The notes under the pieces: generated by a model
Told to the model about the DNA's origin: nothing
Database searches by the model: none
The model's input: the letters and a program-made list of their open reading frames with translations, nothing else
Program-made: the position numbers and the translations under genes
Part shown: piece after piece, positions 1 through 8,607 of the stretch
Layout: each line of letters starts with the position of its first letter
How positions within the stretch are numbered: position 1 is the first letter of the stretch
From: Pandoraea communis
GTDB lineage: Bacteria > Pseudomonadota > Gammaproteobacteria > Burkholderiales > Burkholderiaceae
DNA: 64,000 bases
Assembly (NCBI RefSeq): GCF_902459745.1
Contig: NZ_CABPSJ010000001.1
Location: 1,302,001 to 1,366,000, forward strand
Reading direction: 5' to 3'

Positions 1-175
1 ACAGCACCTGCGTGAGCCCCGTCTCGTTCAGATGTGCGCGGATGGCTTGCGCGGGATGGTCGTATGGGAACAGAAATTCCACGCCTCGGAATCCATCGCT
101 CGCCGCTTCGCGAAAGCGGTCCAGAAACGGTACTTCCTGATACAGCAGGGTCAGATTCGCGGCAAATCGCGGCAT
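1..175 (-). CDS. hyi: Hydroxypyruvate isomerase-like TIM-barrel protein, N-terminal part
   Basis: Only the first 58 codons lie in the window; the rest runs off the left edge. The N-terminus begins MPRFAANL and contains EVPFLDRF and [10 protein letters not shown], which match the start of hydroxypyruvate isomerases (Hyi/YgbM family, AP endonuclease 2-type TIM barrel). These interconvert hydroxypyruvate and tartronate semialdehyde in glyoxylate metabolism. I chose the ATG at 175 because a GGAG lies six bases upstream; an in-frame ATG at 181 is possible but overlaps that site. Substrate is inferred from family only, and related sugar isomerases share this N-terminus. Confidence 0.72.
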   Translation of the reverse strand, partial: MPRFAANLTLLYQEVPFLDRFREAASDGFRGVEFLFPYDHPAQAIRAHLNETGLTQVL

Positions 176-232
176 GAGCATCTCCGTCGCCCAAAGCGGG
201 CCGGGCAGGGTGGGCCTATGGCCGTCACAATA

Positions 233-739
233 TCATTGCCCGTCGATCTGAGGCGCTGCCACGCTGCGCAACTGAAAGCGGCCGTCGTTGTTGAAGAGCC
301 ACGTCTCGACCGCGCGTACGCGTCCGCTGCTGTCGACCAGCGCCCGGCTGGGCGCCGGTAACGGGCTGGCCCGTCGCAGGCTCGCCATGGCAATGCGCTC
401 CGCCTCGAGATCGCCGTTGCTGCGGTAGAGCGCCACGCTCGTGACGTTCCCGCTGCGGTCCACCCAATACTCGAGCGACACCACCGAGCGCAACATCGGC
501 TGTGGATTACCCGGCGTGATCTCCCGCGCGTTGACTTCGCTGACCCGCTGCGCCGCCGCGATCTTGTACAGATCCAGCGACGAGGCCGGCGTCTGACCGG
601 ACATCAGGTTGAGGACGAGCGGCTTTTTGGGCTCGAAATCCGGATTGGCGCAACCGGCAACCGCCAGAACACAGGCGATGACGGCGAGCCGCGTGGCGGC
701 GCACGGTGCCCGCTGGCACCGGGAAAGTTGCGTATTCAT
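233..739 (-). CDS. Lipoprotein with TonB C-terminal-like domain
   Basis: A 168-residue protein with a lipoprotein signal: a basic start, a hydrophobic stretch, then the lipobox VAGC with Cys at about residue 30. The rest resembles the TonB C-terminal fold in outline (residues about 85-150): a VSLEYWVDRSGNV strand, a repeated VxSVxLYRSNG turn, then a helix ending in a proline-containing strand (SPLPAP). There is no transmembrane TonB box partner nearby. A GGGAG lies just before the ATG at 739. It probably sits on the inner leaflet of the outer membrane; its partner is unknown. Long upstream in-frame extension is ignored because the signal peptide fixes the start. Confidence 0.65.
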   Translation of the reverse strand: MNTQLSRCQRAPCAATRLAVIACVLAVAGCANPDFEPKKPLVLNLMSGQTPASSLDLYKIAAAQRVSEVNAREITPGNPQPMLRSVVSLEYWVDRSGNVTSVALYRSNGDLEAERIAMASLRRASPLPAPSRALVDSSGRVRAVETWLFNNDGRFQLRSVAAPQIDGQ

Positions 740-843
740 GAGCGGTCTCCCGCAGCGTTCGCGACACTCTGTACTTGTGATCCACGTCCTTACGCCCGTC
801 ACGCGGCAACTGACGCCGCGTGACGGGTAAACCACCGCCGCGC

Positions 844-2079
844 TCAGTGCGCCCGGGTACCGAACGACCAGTTCGGCATCAGGGTATTGGACGGCAGATT
901 CTCGTCCTGCAACTTGCGCGCCGTCTCGACGCCCGCCACCGGCAGTCCCGTTGCGTCGAGCAGGCCGATCTGCACCAGCACGCTGGCCTGATCCCAATAG
1001 ATATGCTCGTGCTCGAGCTTGCCGCCACGGAATCGCACGATAGCGACCAACGGAATCTCGACGCGGCGCCCGGTGGGTTCCACCCCCGGCAGCATCCAGT
1101 CGACCGGCGTCGTATGCGTAAAGCAGAACAGCAATTCGTCGACGAGCTGCGTCGCGCCGATCGTGCGCGAAATCGGTATCAGCCGGGTGTCGGGCGGATT
1201 GCTGTTGACGAAGTGGTTCCGGTAAAAGTGCGCCAGTTGTTGATGGCCCACGCCGCCTGTCATCGTCGGGATGTGATTCACGTATGGCTCGTCGACCATG
1301 GTCTTCATCAGGGGATCGATTTCGCGGATGGCGAATTCGTAAGCGCAATGCGTCTCCCAGAGCGACGCGAAGTCGTAGTGCGGACCGACGGCACGGCGCA
1401 AGGCGCCGATCGTGCGCTGATGCGCCAGTTGCGTAGCCGCGCGATCGAAGTGATCGCCGGGGCGCGCGAAGGCGTGGTCCGCGTCGGGATAGGTGTAGAG
1501 CGTGATGTCGGCATGCCCGCCCAGCCGCGCGGCAAGCGTTTCGCGCACTTCGGCAGGGGCATATTTGTCGAGTTCGGCAATGTGCAGCACGAGCGGCGGG
1601 TGCTCACCGGCGAGTTCGTCGACGTGCTGCTCAAGCCCCACGCCGTAGTAGCTGATGGCCACGTCTGCGCTCGTGCGCGTGACGGACAGGGCTGCCAGCT
1701 TGCCGCCGAGGCAGTAGCCGACGACACCGACACCGCCGGCACACTCGGGCAAGGCGCGCAACGCGTCGACACTCGCGCCGACATCTTCCATCCCCAGATC
1801 GATATCGAAACTCTGGAACAGGGCAAACGCCCGCTGCCAATCGCCGGGCGAATAGCCCAATTCGATGCCCGGCTCGATACGCCAGAACAGATCGGGTGCC
1901 AGCACGACGTAGCCCTCTTCGGCATATCGGTCGGCAAGCTCGCGTATGTAAGCGTTCACGCCGAATATCTCCTGACACAGCACCAGTCCCGGACCCTTGC
2001 CCGCCCCTTGGGGGCATGCCAGATAGGCCTGGAAGGTTTTGCCGTCGCGCGACTTGATGCTGATGAAGCGTCCTGCCAT
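844..2079 (-). CDS. Dienelactone hydrolase fused to an NTF2/SnoaL-like domain
   Basis: The first ~230 residues are an alpha/beta hydrolase of the dienelactone hydrolase family. The catalytic triad falls exactly at the classical numbering: Cys123 in GYCLGGK, Asp171 in LHIAELD and His202 in PDADHAF. The family opens dienelactones to maleylacetate in chlorocatechol degradation, though many members act on other esters. Residues about 240-411 form a second domain with the look of an NTF2/SnoaL-like fold (MVDEPYVNHIPTMTGG, FRGGKLEHEHIYWDQ), which may add a second catalytic or a binding site. AGGAGA lies seven bases before the ATG at 2079. The true substrate is unknown. Confidence 0.78.
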   Translation of the reverse strand: MAGRFISIKSRDGKTFQAYLACPQGAGKGPGLVLCQEIFGVNAYIRELADRYAEEGYVVLAPDLFWRIEPGIELGYSPGDWQRAFALFQSFDIDLGMEDVGASVDALRALPECAGGVGVVGYCLGGKLAALSVTRTSADVAISYYGVGLEQHVDELAGEHPPLVLHIAELDKYAPAEVRETLAARLGGHADITLYTYPDADHAFARPGDHFDRAATQLAHQRTIGALRRAVGPHYDFASLWETHCAYEFAIREIDPLMKTMVDEPYVNHIPTMTGGVGHQQLAHFYRNHFVNSNPPDTRLIPISRTIGATQLVDELLFCFTHTTPVDWMLPGVEPTGRRVEIPLVAIVRFRGGKLEHEHIYWDQASVLVQIGLLDATGLPVAGVETARKLQDENLPSNTLMPNWSFGTRAH

Positions 2080-2416
2080 GTCACTTTCTCCTGAAGAACC
2101 GGATCGTGCGACACCCAGTGCGTTCTCTGCCAATCTTAGGCGACCCATGCGGCGCGCGCAGCGCGGTTAACACGTAGAAAGCTGCACGTAAAAAGCCGCA
2201 CCGGGAACCCGGCAGCTAGCGCCCTGCGGAGCGTACGTCGGACGATGCGTGAAGTTAATAGGGTGAGGCTGGGGTGAAGCTGGGGAGATGCCGCCGATGC
2301 TACCGCAGAGGTCCGTGGGTAGCGGCATACGACGATACCATGCATACTCGGAGCGCACGTTCGAGGCGTGAACAACGATATCGCGCCGGACGCATTTTGT
2401 ACGCAATGGAGTGACC
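2080..2416. other. Intergenic region between divergent hydrolase and arsC-like genes
   Basis: About 340 bases without a convincing gene; short frames here lack initiation signals and family features. It should hold the two divergent promoters. An inverted repeat (ATGCCGC at 2288-2294 with GCGGCAT at 2322-2328) could form a hairpin or a regulator site. I see no clear -35/-10 pair. Confidence 0.4.
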
Positions 2417-2773
2417 ATGATTACCGTGTATCACAACCCGCGCTGCTCGAAGTCGCGCGAAGCGCTGGCCCTCGTGGAGGGCTCTCCTGCCGTGGGCGGC
2501 AGCGATCTGCAAATCATCGAGTACTTGAAGACGCCGCCGGCGCTTGCCGAACTCAAGCGTCTGCACAAGTTGCTGGGTGTGCCCGTGCGCGAGATGATCC
2601 GCAGCAACGAAACCGAGTATGCGGAACTGGGGCTGGCCGATACGGGGCTGACCGACGACGCATTGCTCGCCGCCGTGGCGAAGCATCCGAAGCTGTTGCA
2701 GCGTCCCATCGTGGTCAATGGCGACAAGGCGGTGATTGCGCGTCCGCCCGAGTTGGCGAACAACGTTCTATAA
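2417..2773 (+). CDS. arsC: ArsC-family arsenate reductase-like protein
   Basis: A 118-residue thioredoxin-fold protein of the glutaredoxin-dependent ArsC family. The active-site Cys is residue 10 in YHNPRCSKSR, followed by the EYLKTPP segment, and later LLQRPIVVNG with the arginine expected near the active site. Enzymes of this family reduce arsenate to arsenite in the cytoplasm, but the gene stands alone here without arsB, arsR or acr3, so it may be a YffB/ArsC relative with another role. GGAG at 2408-2411 sits five bases before the ATG; a GTG at 2411 overlaps that site and is less likely. A 12-bp hairpin follows at 2786. Confidence 0.82.
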   Translation: MITVYHNPRCSKSREALALVEGSPAVGGSDLQIIEYLKTPPALAELKRLHKLLGVPVREMIRSNETEYAELGLADTGLTDDALLAAVAKHPKLLQRPIVVNGDKAVIARPPELANNVL

Positions 2774-2785
2774 GCGGCCGGCATC

Positions 2786-2816
2786 GCAAGCGCGACGCGT
2801 TACACGTCGCGCTTGC
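2786..2816. terminator. Strong hairpin between convergent genes
   Basis: A perfect 12-bp stem (GCAAGCGCGACG at 2786-2797, complement at 2805-2816) with a seven-base loop lies between the ends of the arsC-like gene and the exonuclease gene, which face each other. No T-run follows on either side, so it may act as a bidirectional transcription barrier or stabilise 3' ends rather than be a classical terminator. Confidence 0.6.
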
Positions 2817-2832
2817 CAGTGGCCGGCGGGGT

Positions 2833-3591
2833 TCAGCCGTGGGCCGTGCTGTCTTTGCCGGGGCCGGTGTCCGGTGACTCGGCGTCTGCCGCTTCGGCCA
2901 AGGCTGCCGCAGCGGCAGAACCGAACACCGGGGCGTCGGCGTTGGCTGTGAGCCCGGCGCCGCGCCAGCCGGGGAGTTCGGACAACGTCTTCTGCTGGTC
3001 ACGCAGCTCTGCGAGCATGTTGCAGAAGAGGGCGCCTTGTTCGAGTGCGTCGTCGAGGGCCACGTGAGTGTGCGGCAGCGGGTCGAGCCAGACCTGCGGC
3101 AGACGTGGCTTGATGCACTTGCGGTAGGGCATGCCGGTCATCGCGAACGCGAGCGTCTTGATGTCGAGTGCCGACCATGAGAACGGGCAACGTCCGACGA
3201 AACGCATCATGTACCAGAACATGAACGTGAAATCGAACCCCGCCGGATAGGCGACGAACACCGGTTTGCCCGGCAACTTTTCCACCCACTTCACATACGC
3301 CTTGAGCGCCTTGGCCGGGTCTTCCGGATCGACGCGGCAAGCGGCCCATGCCTCGGGCTCGGTCTTCCACCATTTCATCGTCAGCGGATGCCCCTTGGCG
3401 TCCGGCAGACATTCGAGGTTGGCGCTGAAGGTGCCGATCAGTTCCTTGTCCGCCGTGTAGGCCGCCGACGCGAAGCTGAGCATCGAATGCGGGCCGGGGA
3501 TCGGGCCATCGGCCTCGACGTCGGTACTGACGAAAATCTCCTCGTCGACGGGAATGATGCGCGACGGTGTGCGGGACATGGCCTCACTCAT
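2833..3591 (-). CDS. DEDD-type 3'-5' exonuclease-like protein
   Basis: A 252-residue protein with an exonuclease-like fold: the first acidic motif is STDVEADG (residues about 22-29), a middle [11 protein letters not shown] motif supplies another Asp, and [11 protein letters not shown] near residue 185 resembles the final HxxxD motif. This fits the RNase T/DnaQ superfamily, close to the small stand-alone exoribonuclease type. The last ~40 residues are low-complexity Ala/Ser. The ATG at 3591 overlaps the stop of the upstream metallo-hydrolase gene (ATGA), so the two are translationally coupled. The nucleic-acid substrate cannot be told from the sequence. Confidence 0.72.
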   Translation of the reverse strand: MSEAMSRTPSRIIPVDEEIFVSTDVEADGPIPGPHSMLSFASAAYTADKELIGTFSANLECLPDAKGHPLTMKWWKTEPEAWAACRVDPEDPAKALKAYVKWVEKLPGKPVFVAYPAGFDFTFMFWYMMRFVGRCPFSWSALDIKTLAFAMTGMPYRKCIKPRLPQVWLDPLPHTHVALDDALEQGALFCNMLAELRDQQKTLSELPGWRGAGLTANADAPVFGSAAAAALAEAADAESPDTGPGKDSTAHG

Positions 3592-4244
3592 ACGGCGCTC
3601 CGGGCGAGCACGGCGTCGGCGACGTACGGGTTGGTCTGACGTTCCTGTCCGAACGTGGAGACGGGGCCGTGCCCCGGAATAAACGTCACGTCGTTGCCGA
3701 GCGGCCAGAGTTTGTTGCAGATCGAGGCGATCAGATCGGCATGGTTGCCACGGGGAAAGTCGGTGCGGCCGATGGAGCCGGCGAACAGCACGTCGCCGAC
3801 ACAGGCCAGACGCTCGTCTGCCGAGAAGAACACCACGTGACCCGGCGTGTGCCCCGGGCAATAGAGCACATCGAGGGTGACCTCGCCGAACCGGACGGTG
3901 TCGCCGTCACCCAGCCAGCGGTCGGGCGTGAACGGTTCGGGCTTGGGAAACCCGAATCGCGCGCTTTGCGCCTCGAGCTGATCGATCCAGAAGGCATCGT
4001 CCGGATGTGGACCTTCGATCGGCACGTCGTACTTCGCGGCCAGTGCGCCCGCGCCCCCGCAATGGTCCAGATGGCCGTGCGTCAGGAAGATCTTCTCAAG
4101 CGTCACTCCCTGGCGTTCGATCTCGCCAGCGATTCGGTCGATATCGCCGCCGGGGTCGACCACGGCGGCGCGCTTCGTCGCATCGCAGACGAGCAGGGAG
4201 CAGTTTTGCTGGAAAGGCGTGACAGGAATCAGGGTAACGTTCAT
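3588..4244 (-). CDS. Metallo-beta-lactamase fold hydrolase, glyoxalase II-like
   Basis: A 218-residue cytoplasmic protein with all metal-binding motifs of the glyoxalase II-like branch: [31 protein letters not shown] and IPGHGP. The size matches the short YcbL-type hydrolases, which lack the C-terminal glutathione-binding domain of true GloB. They cleave thioesters such as S-lactoylglutathione with relaxed specificity. It is the first gene of a two-gene unit with the exonuclease. Divergent rlpA starts about 250 bases away. Function as a generic thioester hydrolase is an inference. Confidence 0.8.
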   Translation of the reverse strand: MNVTLIPVTPFQQNCSLLVCDATKRAAVVDPGGDIDRIAGEIERQGVTLEKIFLTHGHLDHCGGAGALAAKYDVPIEGPHPDDAFWIDQLEAQSARFGFPKPEPFTPDRWLGDGDTVRFGEVTLDVLYCPGHTPGHVVFFSADERLACVGDVLFAGSIGRTDFPRGNHADLIASICNKLWPLGNDVTFIPGHGPVSTFGQERQTNPYVADAVLARSAV

Positions 4245-4490
4245 GAGTTATCGGGGACGCGGTTTTTGCCTATTGTAATTCGGGCCGGGGTGCGGTCGCC
4301 CGATGCACCGCCGAAGACCGATGTGCCGCCCGCGTGTCCGGCCTTTGTCGCAGGGGCGGGGCCGGAATTTTCCAATCGTCACCGGGCGACATGAACCATC
4401 GAATCGCGTAATGCTTTGTAAACAAGTCTTACCACGTAAGTGAACGCTCGCTGATGGGTTGAGTTTGACGACGTGTTAAACTTGCGGCCT

Positions 4491-5108
4491 ATGCGAACAC
4501 GCGACATGCTCACACGGTTCGCGGTTGGTTGCGCCCTCGCCCTGACGTTGACAGCCTGCACAACGCCGCTCGAACACCCCAGCCAAACGGCTGCCGCCCC
4601 TTCGGCGACAGGCGATCGCGCCCGTGCGCGCGAAGCCAACGCACCGGTTGGCTCAAGCTTCGATCTGCATTGGCCTGGCCGGGCCTACCGCAACGAAGGT
4701 CTCAATCCCGGCGACCCCGACGCACCGGAACGCGATGGCGAAGCCCGTCTGCGCGCCGACGCCGGCACGTTCTATCAGACCGGCATGGCATCGTGGTACG
4801 GCAAGAAGTTTCATGGCCGGCGCACGGCAACCGGCGAAGCCTTCGACATGAACGAGCCGACGGCCGCGCATCCGACCCTGCCGCTGGGGAGCTTCGCGCT
4901 GGTGCGCAACGTTGCCAATAACAGGACCGTCGTCGTCAAAGTCAACGATCGCGGTCCCTACACCCGCCGTCGCATCATCGATCTGTCCTTTGGCGCGGCC
5001 AAGCAACTCGACTTCATTCACGCCGGGCACGCCAAGGTCGAAATTCGCCGACTCTCCCGCAGCGAAGTCGCCGCCCTCGGTCTGGACGAGACCAACAACG
5101 CGCCCTGA
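4491..5108 (+). CDS. rlpA: RlpA-like double-psi beta-barrel lipoprotein
   Basis: A 205-residue lipoprotein: signal peptide ending in LTAC, then a Pro/Ala-rich linker, then a double-psi beta-barrel at residues about 95-190 with GMASWYGKKFHGRRTA, NEPTAAHPTLP and VKVNDRGPYTRRRIIDLS. RlpA proteins are septal or cell-wall-associated lytic transglycosylases acting on glycan strands stripped of stem peptides. No SPOR domain follows, so it is a short form. An in-frame GTG lies at 4473, but the ATG at 4491 gives a standard signal peptide. The ribosome binding site is weak. Confidence 0.82.
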   Translation: MRTRDMLTRFAVGCALALTLTACTTPLEHPSQTAAAPSATGDRARAREANAPVGSSFDLHWPGRAYRNEGLNPGDPDAPERDGEARLRADAGTFYQTGMASWYGKKFHGRRTATGEAFDMNEPTAAHPTLPLGSFALVRNVANNRTVVVKVNDRGPYTRRRIIDLSFGAAKQLDFIHAGHAKVEIRRLSRSEVAALGLDETNNAP

Positions 5109-5554
5109 CCGCACCCTGACGCGCACCGAGACGCGGCTTGCGTCCCCATTTCCGAATATCCTCCCGGATTCGCCTCGCAATCCCACTTAAAAAATGGGAC
5201 GTTGTTTGCATATTTATTGTGCAAAAAGGCCCGTTGTCATCGAAATTACGCGCATTGTTTCGTTTTTTGGTGCATCTCATTGGTTGAACGCCTCGCACGA
5301 ACGTGCGCGCATCCGCTCACCGGCGACCGAATCGTCTAATTTTTTTACGATTGCCGCACCAATCTGCCAGCACTTGGGCGCAATCCGATGTTCTGCGCGG
5401 TGATGGGGAAGTTGCGTTGGTAACCGTTGTTCGCTGCGGGGGATGTGGGTAGACTGTGCCCCACGCGCAGGTGCACGCTTTGTGTGCATCCGAACGAGGC
5501 CCGCAGAGACCCGGGCACGGCGCACCTATCAAGAGTATTCCTGGAGGAGTTTTG
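5109..5554. other. A/T-rich intergenic region upstream of the ABC importer
   Basis: About 450 bases with no credible gene. The stretch 5180-5350 is clearly richer in A/T than the flanks. It contains an inverted repeat TTTGCA (5205-5210) and TGCAAA (5220-5225), which could bind a regulator, and a candidate promoter at 5427-5455 listed separately. The mRNA leader of the importer operon would be about 90 bases. Confidence 0.4.
5427..5455 (+). promoter_or_regulatory. Candidate sigma-70 promoter for the trpX-type operon
   Basis: TTGTTC (5427-5432) and TAGACT (5450-5455) are separated by 17 bases and lie about 100 bases before the substrate-binding protein start. Both boxes are imperfect, so this is a tentative call from spacing and position. 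Confidence 0.35.
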
Positions 5555-6541
5555 ATGTCGACAATGGGCAAACTCGCCAAGCGCACCTTGCTGTGCGCCG
5601 TGGCCGCAACGTTGTTGGGGACGACCGGCGCGGCATTCGCGCAAACGACGAAGTCGGTGGCCGTACTTGCCATCGTGGAGCACCCGGCGCTCGACGCCAT
5701 CCGTGATGGTGCGCGCGACGAACTCAAGGCGGAAGGCTACGAGGTGGGTAAGAACCTCAAGTGGGAATATCAGAGCGCGCAGGGTAACGTCGGTACGGCT
5801 GCACAGATCGCCCGCAAGTTCGTGGGTGACAAGCCGGACGTGATCATCGGTATCGCCACGCCGACGGCACAGGCGGTCGCGGCAGCCACCAAGTCCGTGC
5901 CGCTGGTGTTCTCGGGCGTGACCGATCCGGTGGCCGCACAACTGGTCAAGAGCTGGGAGCCGTCGGGCACCAACGTGACCGGTGTGTCGGACAAGCTGCC
6001 GCTGGACAAGCAGGTTGCCCTGATCAAGCGCGTCGTGCCGAATGCCAAGCGTGTGGGCATGGTGTACAACCCGGGCGAAGCGAACTCGGTCGTGGTCGTC
6101 AATGAACTGAAGAAGCTGTTGCCTGCCGCCGGCATGACGCTGGTCGAAGCTGCCGCACCGCGTACCGTCGACATCAGCTCGGCGGCCAGCAGCCTGGCCG
6201 GCAAGGTCGACGTGATCTACACGAACACGGACAACAACGTGGTGTCGGCTTACGAATCGCTGGTGAAGGTGGCCAACGACCGCAAGATCCCGCTCGTCGC
6301 GTCGGATACCGACAGTGTGAAGCGCGGCGCCATTGCGGCGCTGGGCATCAACTACTACGATCTCGGCCGTCAGACTGGCAAGGTGGTTGGCCGTATCCTG
6401 AAGGGTGAAAAGCCGGGGGCGATCGCTTCGCAGACCAGCTCGAATCTGGAACTGTTCGTCAATACGGCAGCGGCCGCCAAGCAAGGCGTGACCCTGTCGG
6501 ACGATCTGGTGAAGGAAGCCAAGACGGTTATCAAGCAGTAA
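5555..6541 (+). CDS. ABC transporter substrate-binding protein, TrpX/ABC_sub_bind family
   Basis: A 328-residue periplasmic protein. A Sec signal peptide ends near GAAFAQ (residues 1-29). The mature protein shows the family signatures VLAIVEHPALDAIRDG, KPDVIIGIATPTAQAV, VPLVFSGVTDPV and YTNTDNNVVSAYESLV. This family (PF04392) feeds a permease and an ATPase for import of aromatic amino acids, tryptophan being one suggested ligand, but ligand identity varies. GGAGGAG lies just before the ATG. The permease and ATPase follow in the same direction, with a hairpin in the first gap that may favour high expression of the binding protein. Confidence 0.82.
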   Translation: MSTMGKLAKRTLLCAVAATLLGTTGAAFAQTTKSVAVLAIVEHPALDAIRDGARDELKAEGYEVGKNLKWEYQSAQGNVGTAAQIARKFVGDKPDVIIGIATPTAQAVAAATKSVPLVFSGVTDPVAAQLVKSWEPSGTNVTGVSDKLPLDKQVALIKRVVPNAKRVGMVYNPGEANSVVVVNELKKLLPAAGMTLVEAAAPRTVDISSAASSLAGKVDVIYTNTDNNVVSAYESLVKVANDRKIPLVASDTDSVKRGAIAALGINYYDLGRQTGKVVGRILKGEKPGAIASQTSSNLELFVNTAAAAKQGVTLSDDLVKEAKTVIKQ

Positions 6542-6593
6542 TGCGCGTGGTACCGGTGCGGCGGGCGAGTGCCTGATGCACCGGCGAGCGACA

Positions 6594-6632
6594 GGGCGGC
6601 GTCCGGACACGATCTGTCCCCGCCGCTCTTTT
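6594..6632 (+). terminator. Hairpin/attenuator between binding-protein and permease genes
   Basis: GCGGCG (6596-6601) pairs with CGCCGC (6621-6626), and inside it GGACA (6605-6609) pairs with TGTCC (6615-6619); TCTTTT follows. It looks like a partial terminator or mRNA stabiliser that would give more substrate-binding protein than permease, a common arrangement in ABC importer operons. Confidence 0.5.
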
Positions 6633-6770
6633 CCTATCGAATGGGTGGGACGGCTCCCCCCGGACGCGGTCGCATAACGACCGGCGATGACCCGAACTGG
6701 CCTATGTCGGCCGTGCGAGCGCTGATGCCGAGACCCGGCATGGGCTGTCTTGCGCAGTGGAATTACGAAA

Positions 6771-7679
6771 ATGTCCCTTTTTTCTATGATGGGCGCACTG
6801 GAGATCGGCCTGATCTTCAGCCTCGTGGCGCTCGGGGTGCTGATTTCCTTCCGCATCCTCAATTTCCCCGATCTGACCGTCGACGGCAGCTTCGCGCTGG
6901 GCGGTGCGGTCGCGGCGATACTCATCGCCGGCGGCACCAATCCGTTCGCGGCGACCGTCGCGGCCATGGCGGCCGGGGCGTTGGCGGGCTTCATCACGGG
7001 CTGGCTCAATGTGCGGCTGAAGATCATGGATCTGCTCGCCAGTATCCTGATGATGATCGCGCTGTACTCGGTGAACCTGCGCGTGATGGGCGCACCCAAC
7101 GTGCCGCTGATCACCTCGCCGACGGTCTTCACGATGATCCTGCCGGAGAATGCCCCGAACTGGCTGCCGGACTACGTGTTGCGTCCGCTGCTTCTGCTGG
7201 CCGTGGTGGTCGTGGTGAAGCTCGGTCTCGATTACTTCTTTTCGTCGCAGCAGGGCCTCGCCATGCGCTCGACAGGCGCGAATCCGCGCATGGCTCGCGC
7301 GCAGGGCGTGAACACCGGTCACGAGATTCTGGCGGGCATGGCGCTGTCGAACTCGCTGGTGGCGCTCGCGGGTGCGTTGTTCGCGCAGTCGCAGGGCGGC
7401 GCGGACATTTCGATGGGGATCGGTACCATCGTGATCGGTCTGGCGGCGGTGATCATCGGTGAGACGATCTTGCCGGCACGACGCCTCATTCTCACAACGC
7501 TGGCGGTGGTCGTGGGGGCGGTGCTGTACCGCTTCTTCATTGCGCTGGCGCTTAACAGTGACTTCATCGGTCTGAAGGCGCAGGACCTCAACTTGGTGAC
7601 GGCCTTGCTCGTGGCGGTGGCGCTGGTGCTGCCCGCGACGCGCCGGAAGCTGTTTGCCCGCAAGAACGGAGGTGCCTGA
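6771..7679 (+). CDS. ABC transporter permease, TrpY-type
   Basis: A 302-residue integral membrane protein with about eight hydrophobic segments. The motifs LGVLISFRILNFPDLTVDGS near residue 20 and GANPRMARAQGVN near residue 175 are typical of the permease partner of ABC_sub_bind proteins (BPD_transp_2 family, branched-chain amino acid permease-like). I start at the ATG at 6771, as the 5' extension is not hydrophobic. The stop lies two bases before the ATPase start, so the two are coupled. It forms the membrane channel of the importer. Confidence 0.82.
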   Translation: MSLFSMMGALEIGLIFSLVALGVLISFRILNFPDLTVDGSFALGGAVAAILIAGGTNPFAATVAAMAAGALAGFITGWLNVRLKIMDLLASILMMIALYSVNLRVMGAPNVPLITSPTVFTMILPENAPNWLPDYVLRPLLLLAVVVVVKLGLDYFFSSQQGLAMRSTGANPRMARAQGVNTGHEILAGMALSNSLVALAGALFAQSQGGADISMGIGTIVIGLAAVIIGETILPARRLILTTLAVVVGAVLYRFFIALALNSDFIGLKAQDLNLVTALLVAVALVLPATRRKLFARKNGGA

Positions 7680-7681
7680 TC

Positions 7682-8476
7682 ATGTTGAGCGCAAAAGACC
7701 TCAAGATCACTTTCAACCCGGGCACGCCCATCGAGAACCGCGCGCTGCGCGGCATGTCGCTGGAGATTCCGACGGGCCAGTTCGTCACGGTGATCGGTTC
7801 GAACGGGGCGGGCAAGTCCACTTTCCTGAACGCGATCAGCGGTGACCTGTCGGTGGATTCGGGCACGATTTCCATCGACGGAAACAACGTCACGAAAAAG
7901 ACGGCATGGCAGCGTGCGAATCAGGTGGCGCGCGTGTTTCAGGACCCGATGGCGGGGACGTGCGAGGCGTTGACCATCGAGGAAAACATGGCGCTGGCGG
8001 TCAAGCGCGGCGAACGCCGGGGTTTCCGCTTTGCGTTGAATCGAGAGTTGCGCGAGCGATTCCGCGAGAAGCTGAGCCTGCTCAATCTCGGACTGGAAAA
8101 CCGGCTCTCTGACCGTATCGGGCTGCTCTCGGGGGGGCAGCGTCAGGCGGTGAGTCTGTTGATGGCGTCGTTGCAGCCGTCGCGGATTCTGCTGCTCGAC
8201 GAGCATACGGCGGCGCTGGACCCGAAGACGGCCTCGTTCGTGCTGGCGCTGACGGCGCGCATTGTGCAGGAGAGCAAGCTGACGGCGATGATGGTTACGC
8301 ACAGCATGCGTCAGGCACTCGATTACGGCGACCGCACCGTGATGTTGCATCAGGGCAAGGTCGTGCTGGACGTGTCGGGTGACGAGCGCAAGGGGCTGGA
8401 TGTGCCCGATCTGCTGCAGATGTTCGAACGCACACGCGGCGAACAACTCGACGACGATGCGCTGCTGCTGAGCTGA
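7682..8476 (+). CDS. ABC transporter ATP-binding protein, TrpZ-type
   Basis: A 264-residue cytoplasmic ATPase. Walker A is GSNGAGKST at residues 39-47, the signature LSGGQRQ at 149-155, Walker B ILLLDE at 169-174 and the switch His in MVTHSM. It energises the importer made with the preceding permease and binding protein. The hairpin with a T-run at 8494-8519 ends the operon. The single ATPase agrees with a homodimeric pair driving the transporter. Confidence 0.88.
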   Translation: MLSAKDLKITFNPGTPIENRALRGMSLEIPTGQFVTVIGSNGAGKSTFLNAISGDLSVDSGTISIDGNNVTKKTAWQRANQVARVFQDPMAGTCEALTIEENMALAVKRGERRGFRFALNRELRERFREKLSLLNLGLENRLSDRIGLLSGGQRQAVSLLMASLQPSRILLLDEHTAALDPKTASFVLALTARIVQESKLTAMMVTHSMRQALDYGDRTVMLHQGKVVLDVSGDERKGLDVPDLLQMFERTRGEQLDDDALLLS

Positions 8477-8493
8477 TCGCCGCCATGTGATGG

Positions 8494-8519
8494 AAAAGCC
8501 CGCTTCGGCGGGTTTTTTT
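8494..8519 (+). terminator. Rho-independent terminator of the ABC importer operon
   Basis: CCCGC (8499-8503), loop TTCG and GCGGG (8508-8512) are followed by seven T residues; A residues at the 5' side extend the pairing. It ends the rightward operon and could also stop leftward transcription from rsmI. Confidence 0.85.
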
Positions 8520-8607
8520 GTTTAGCGGCACTTGGGCAAACAGAGAAATCGTCGTCGGAAACGTCCGATTCCTGACGCCTCCGAACCCCGCTTCCCGCGC
8601 CCGGCAA

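Noticed and set aside
820-2094. Plus-strand open frame opposite the dienelactone hydrolase gene
   Set aside because: The minus strand has an intact catalytic triad at canonical positions and a good ribosome binding site.
5345-7132. Long minus-strand open frame across the ABC importer genes
   Set aside because: It runs antisense to a signal peptide-bearing binding protein and a permease with clear motifs, and is low in recognisable structure.
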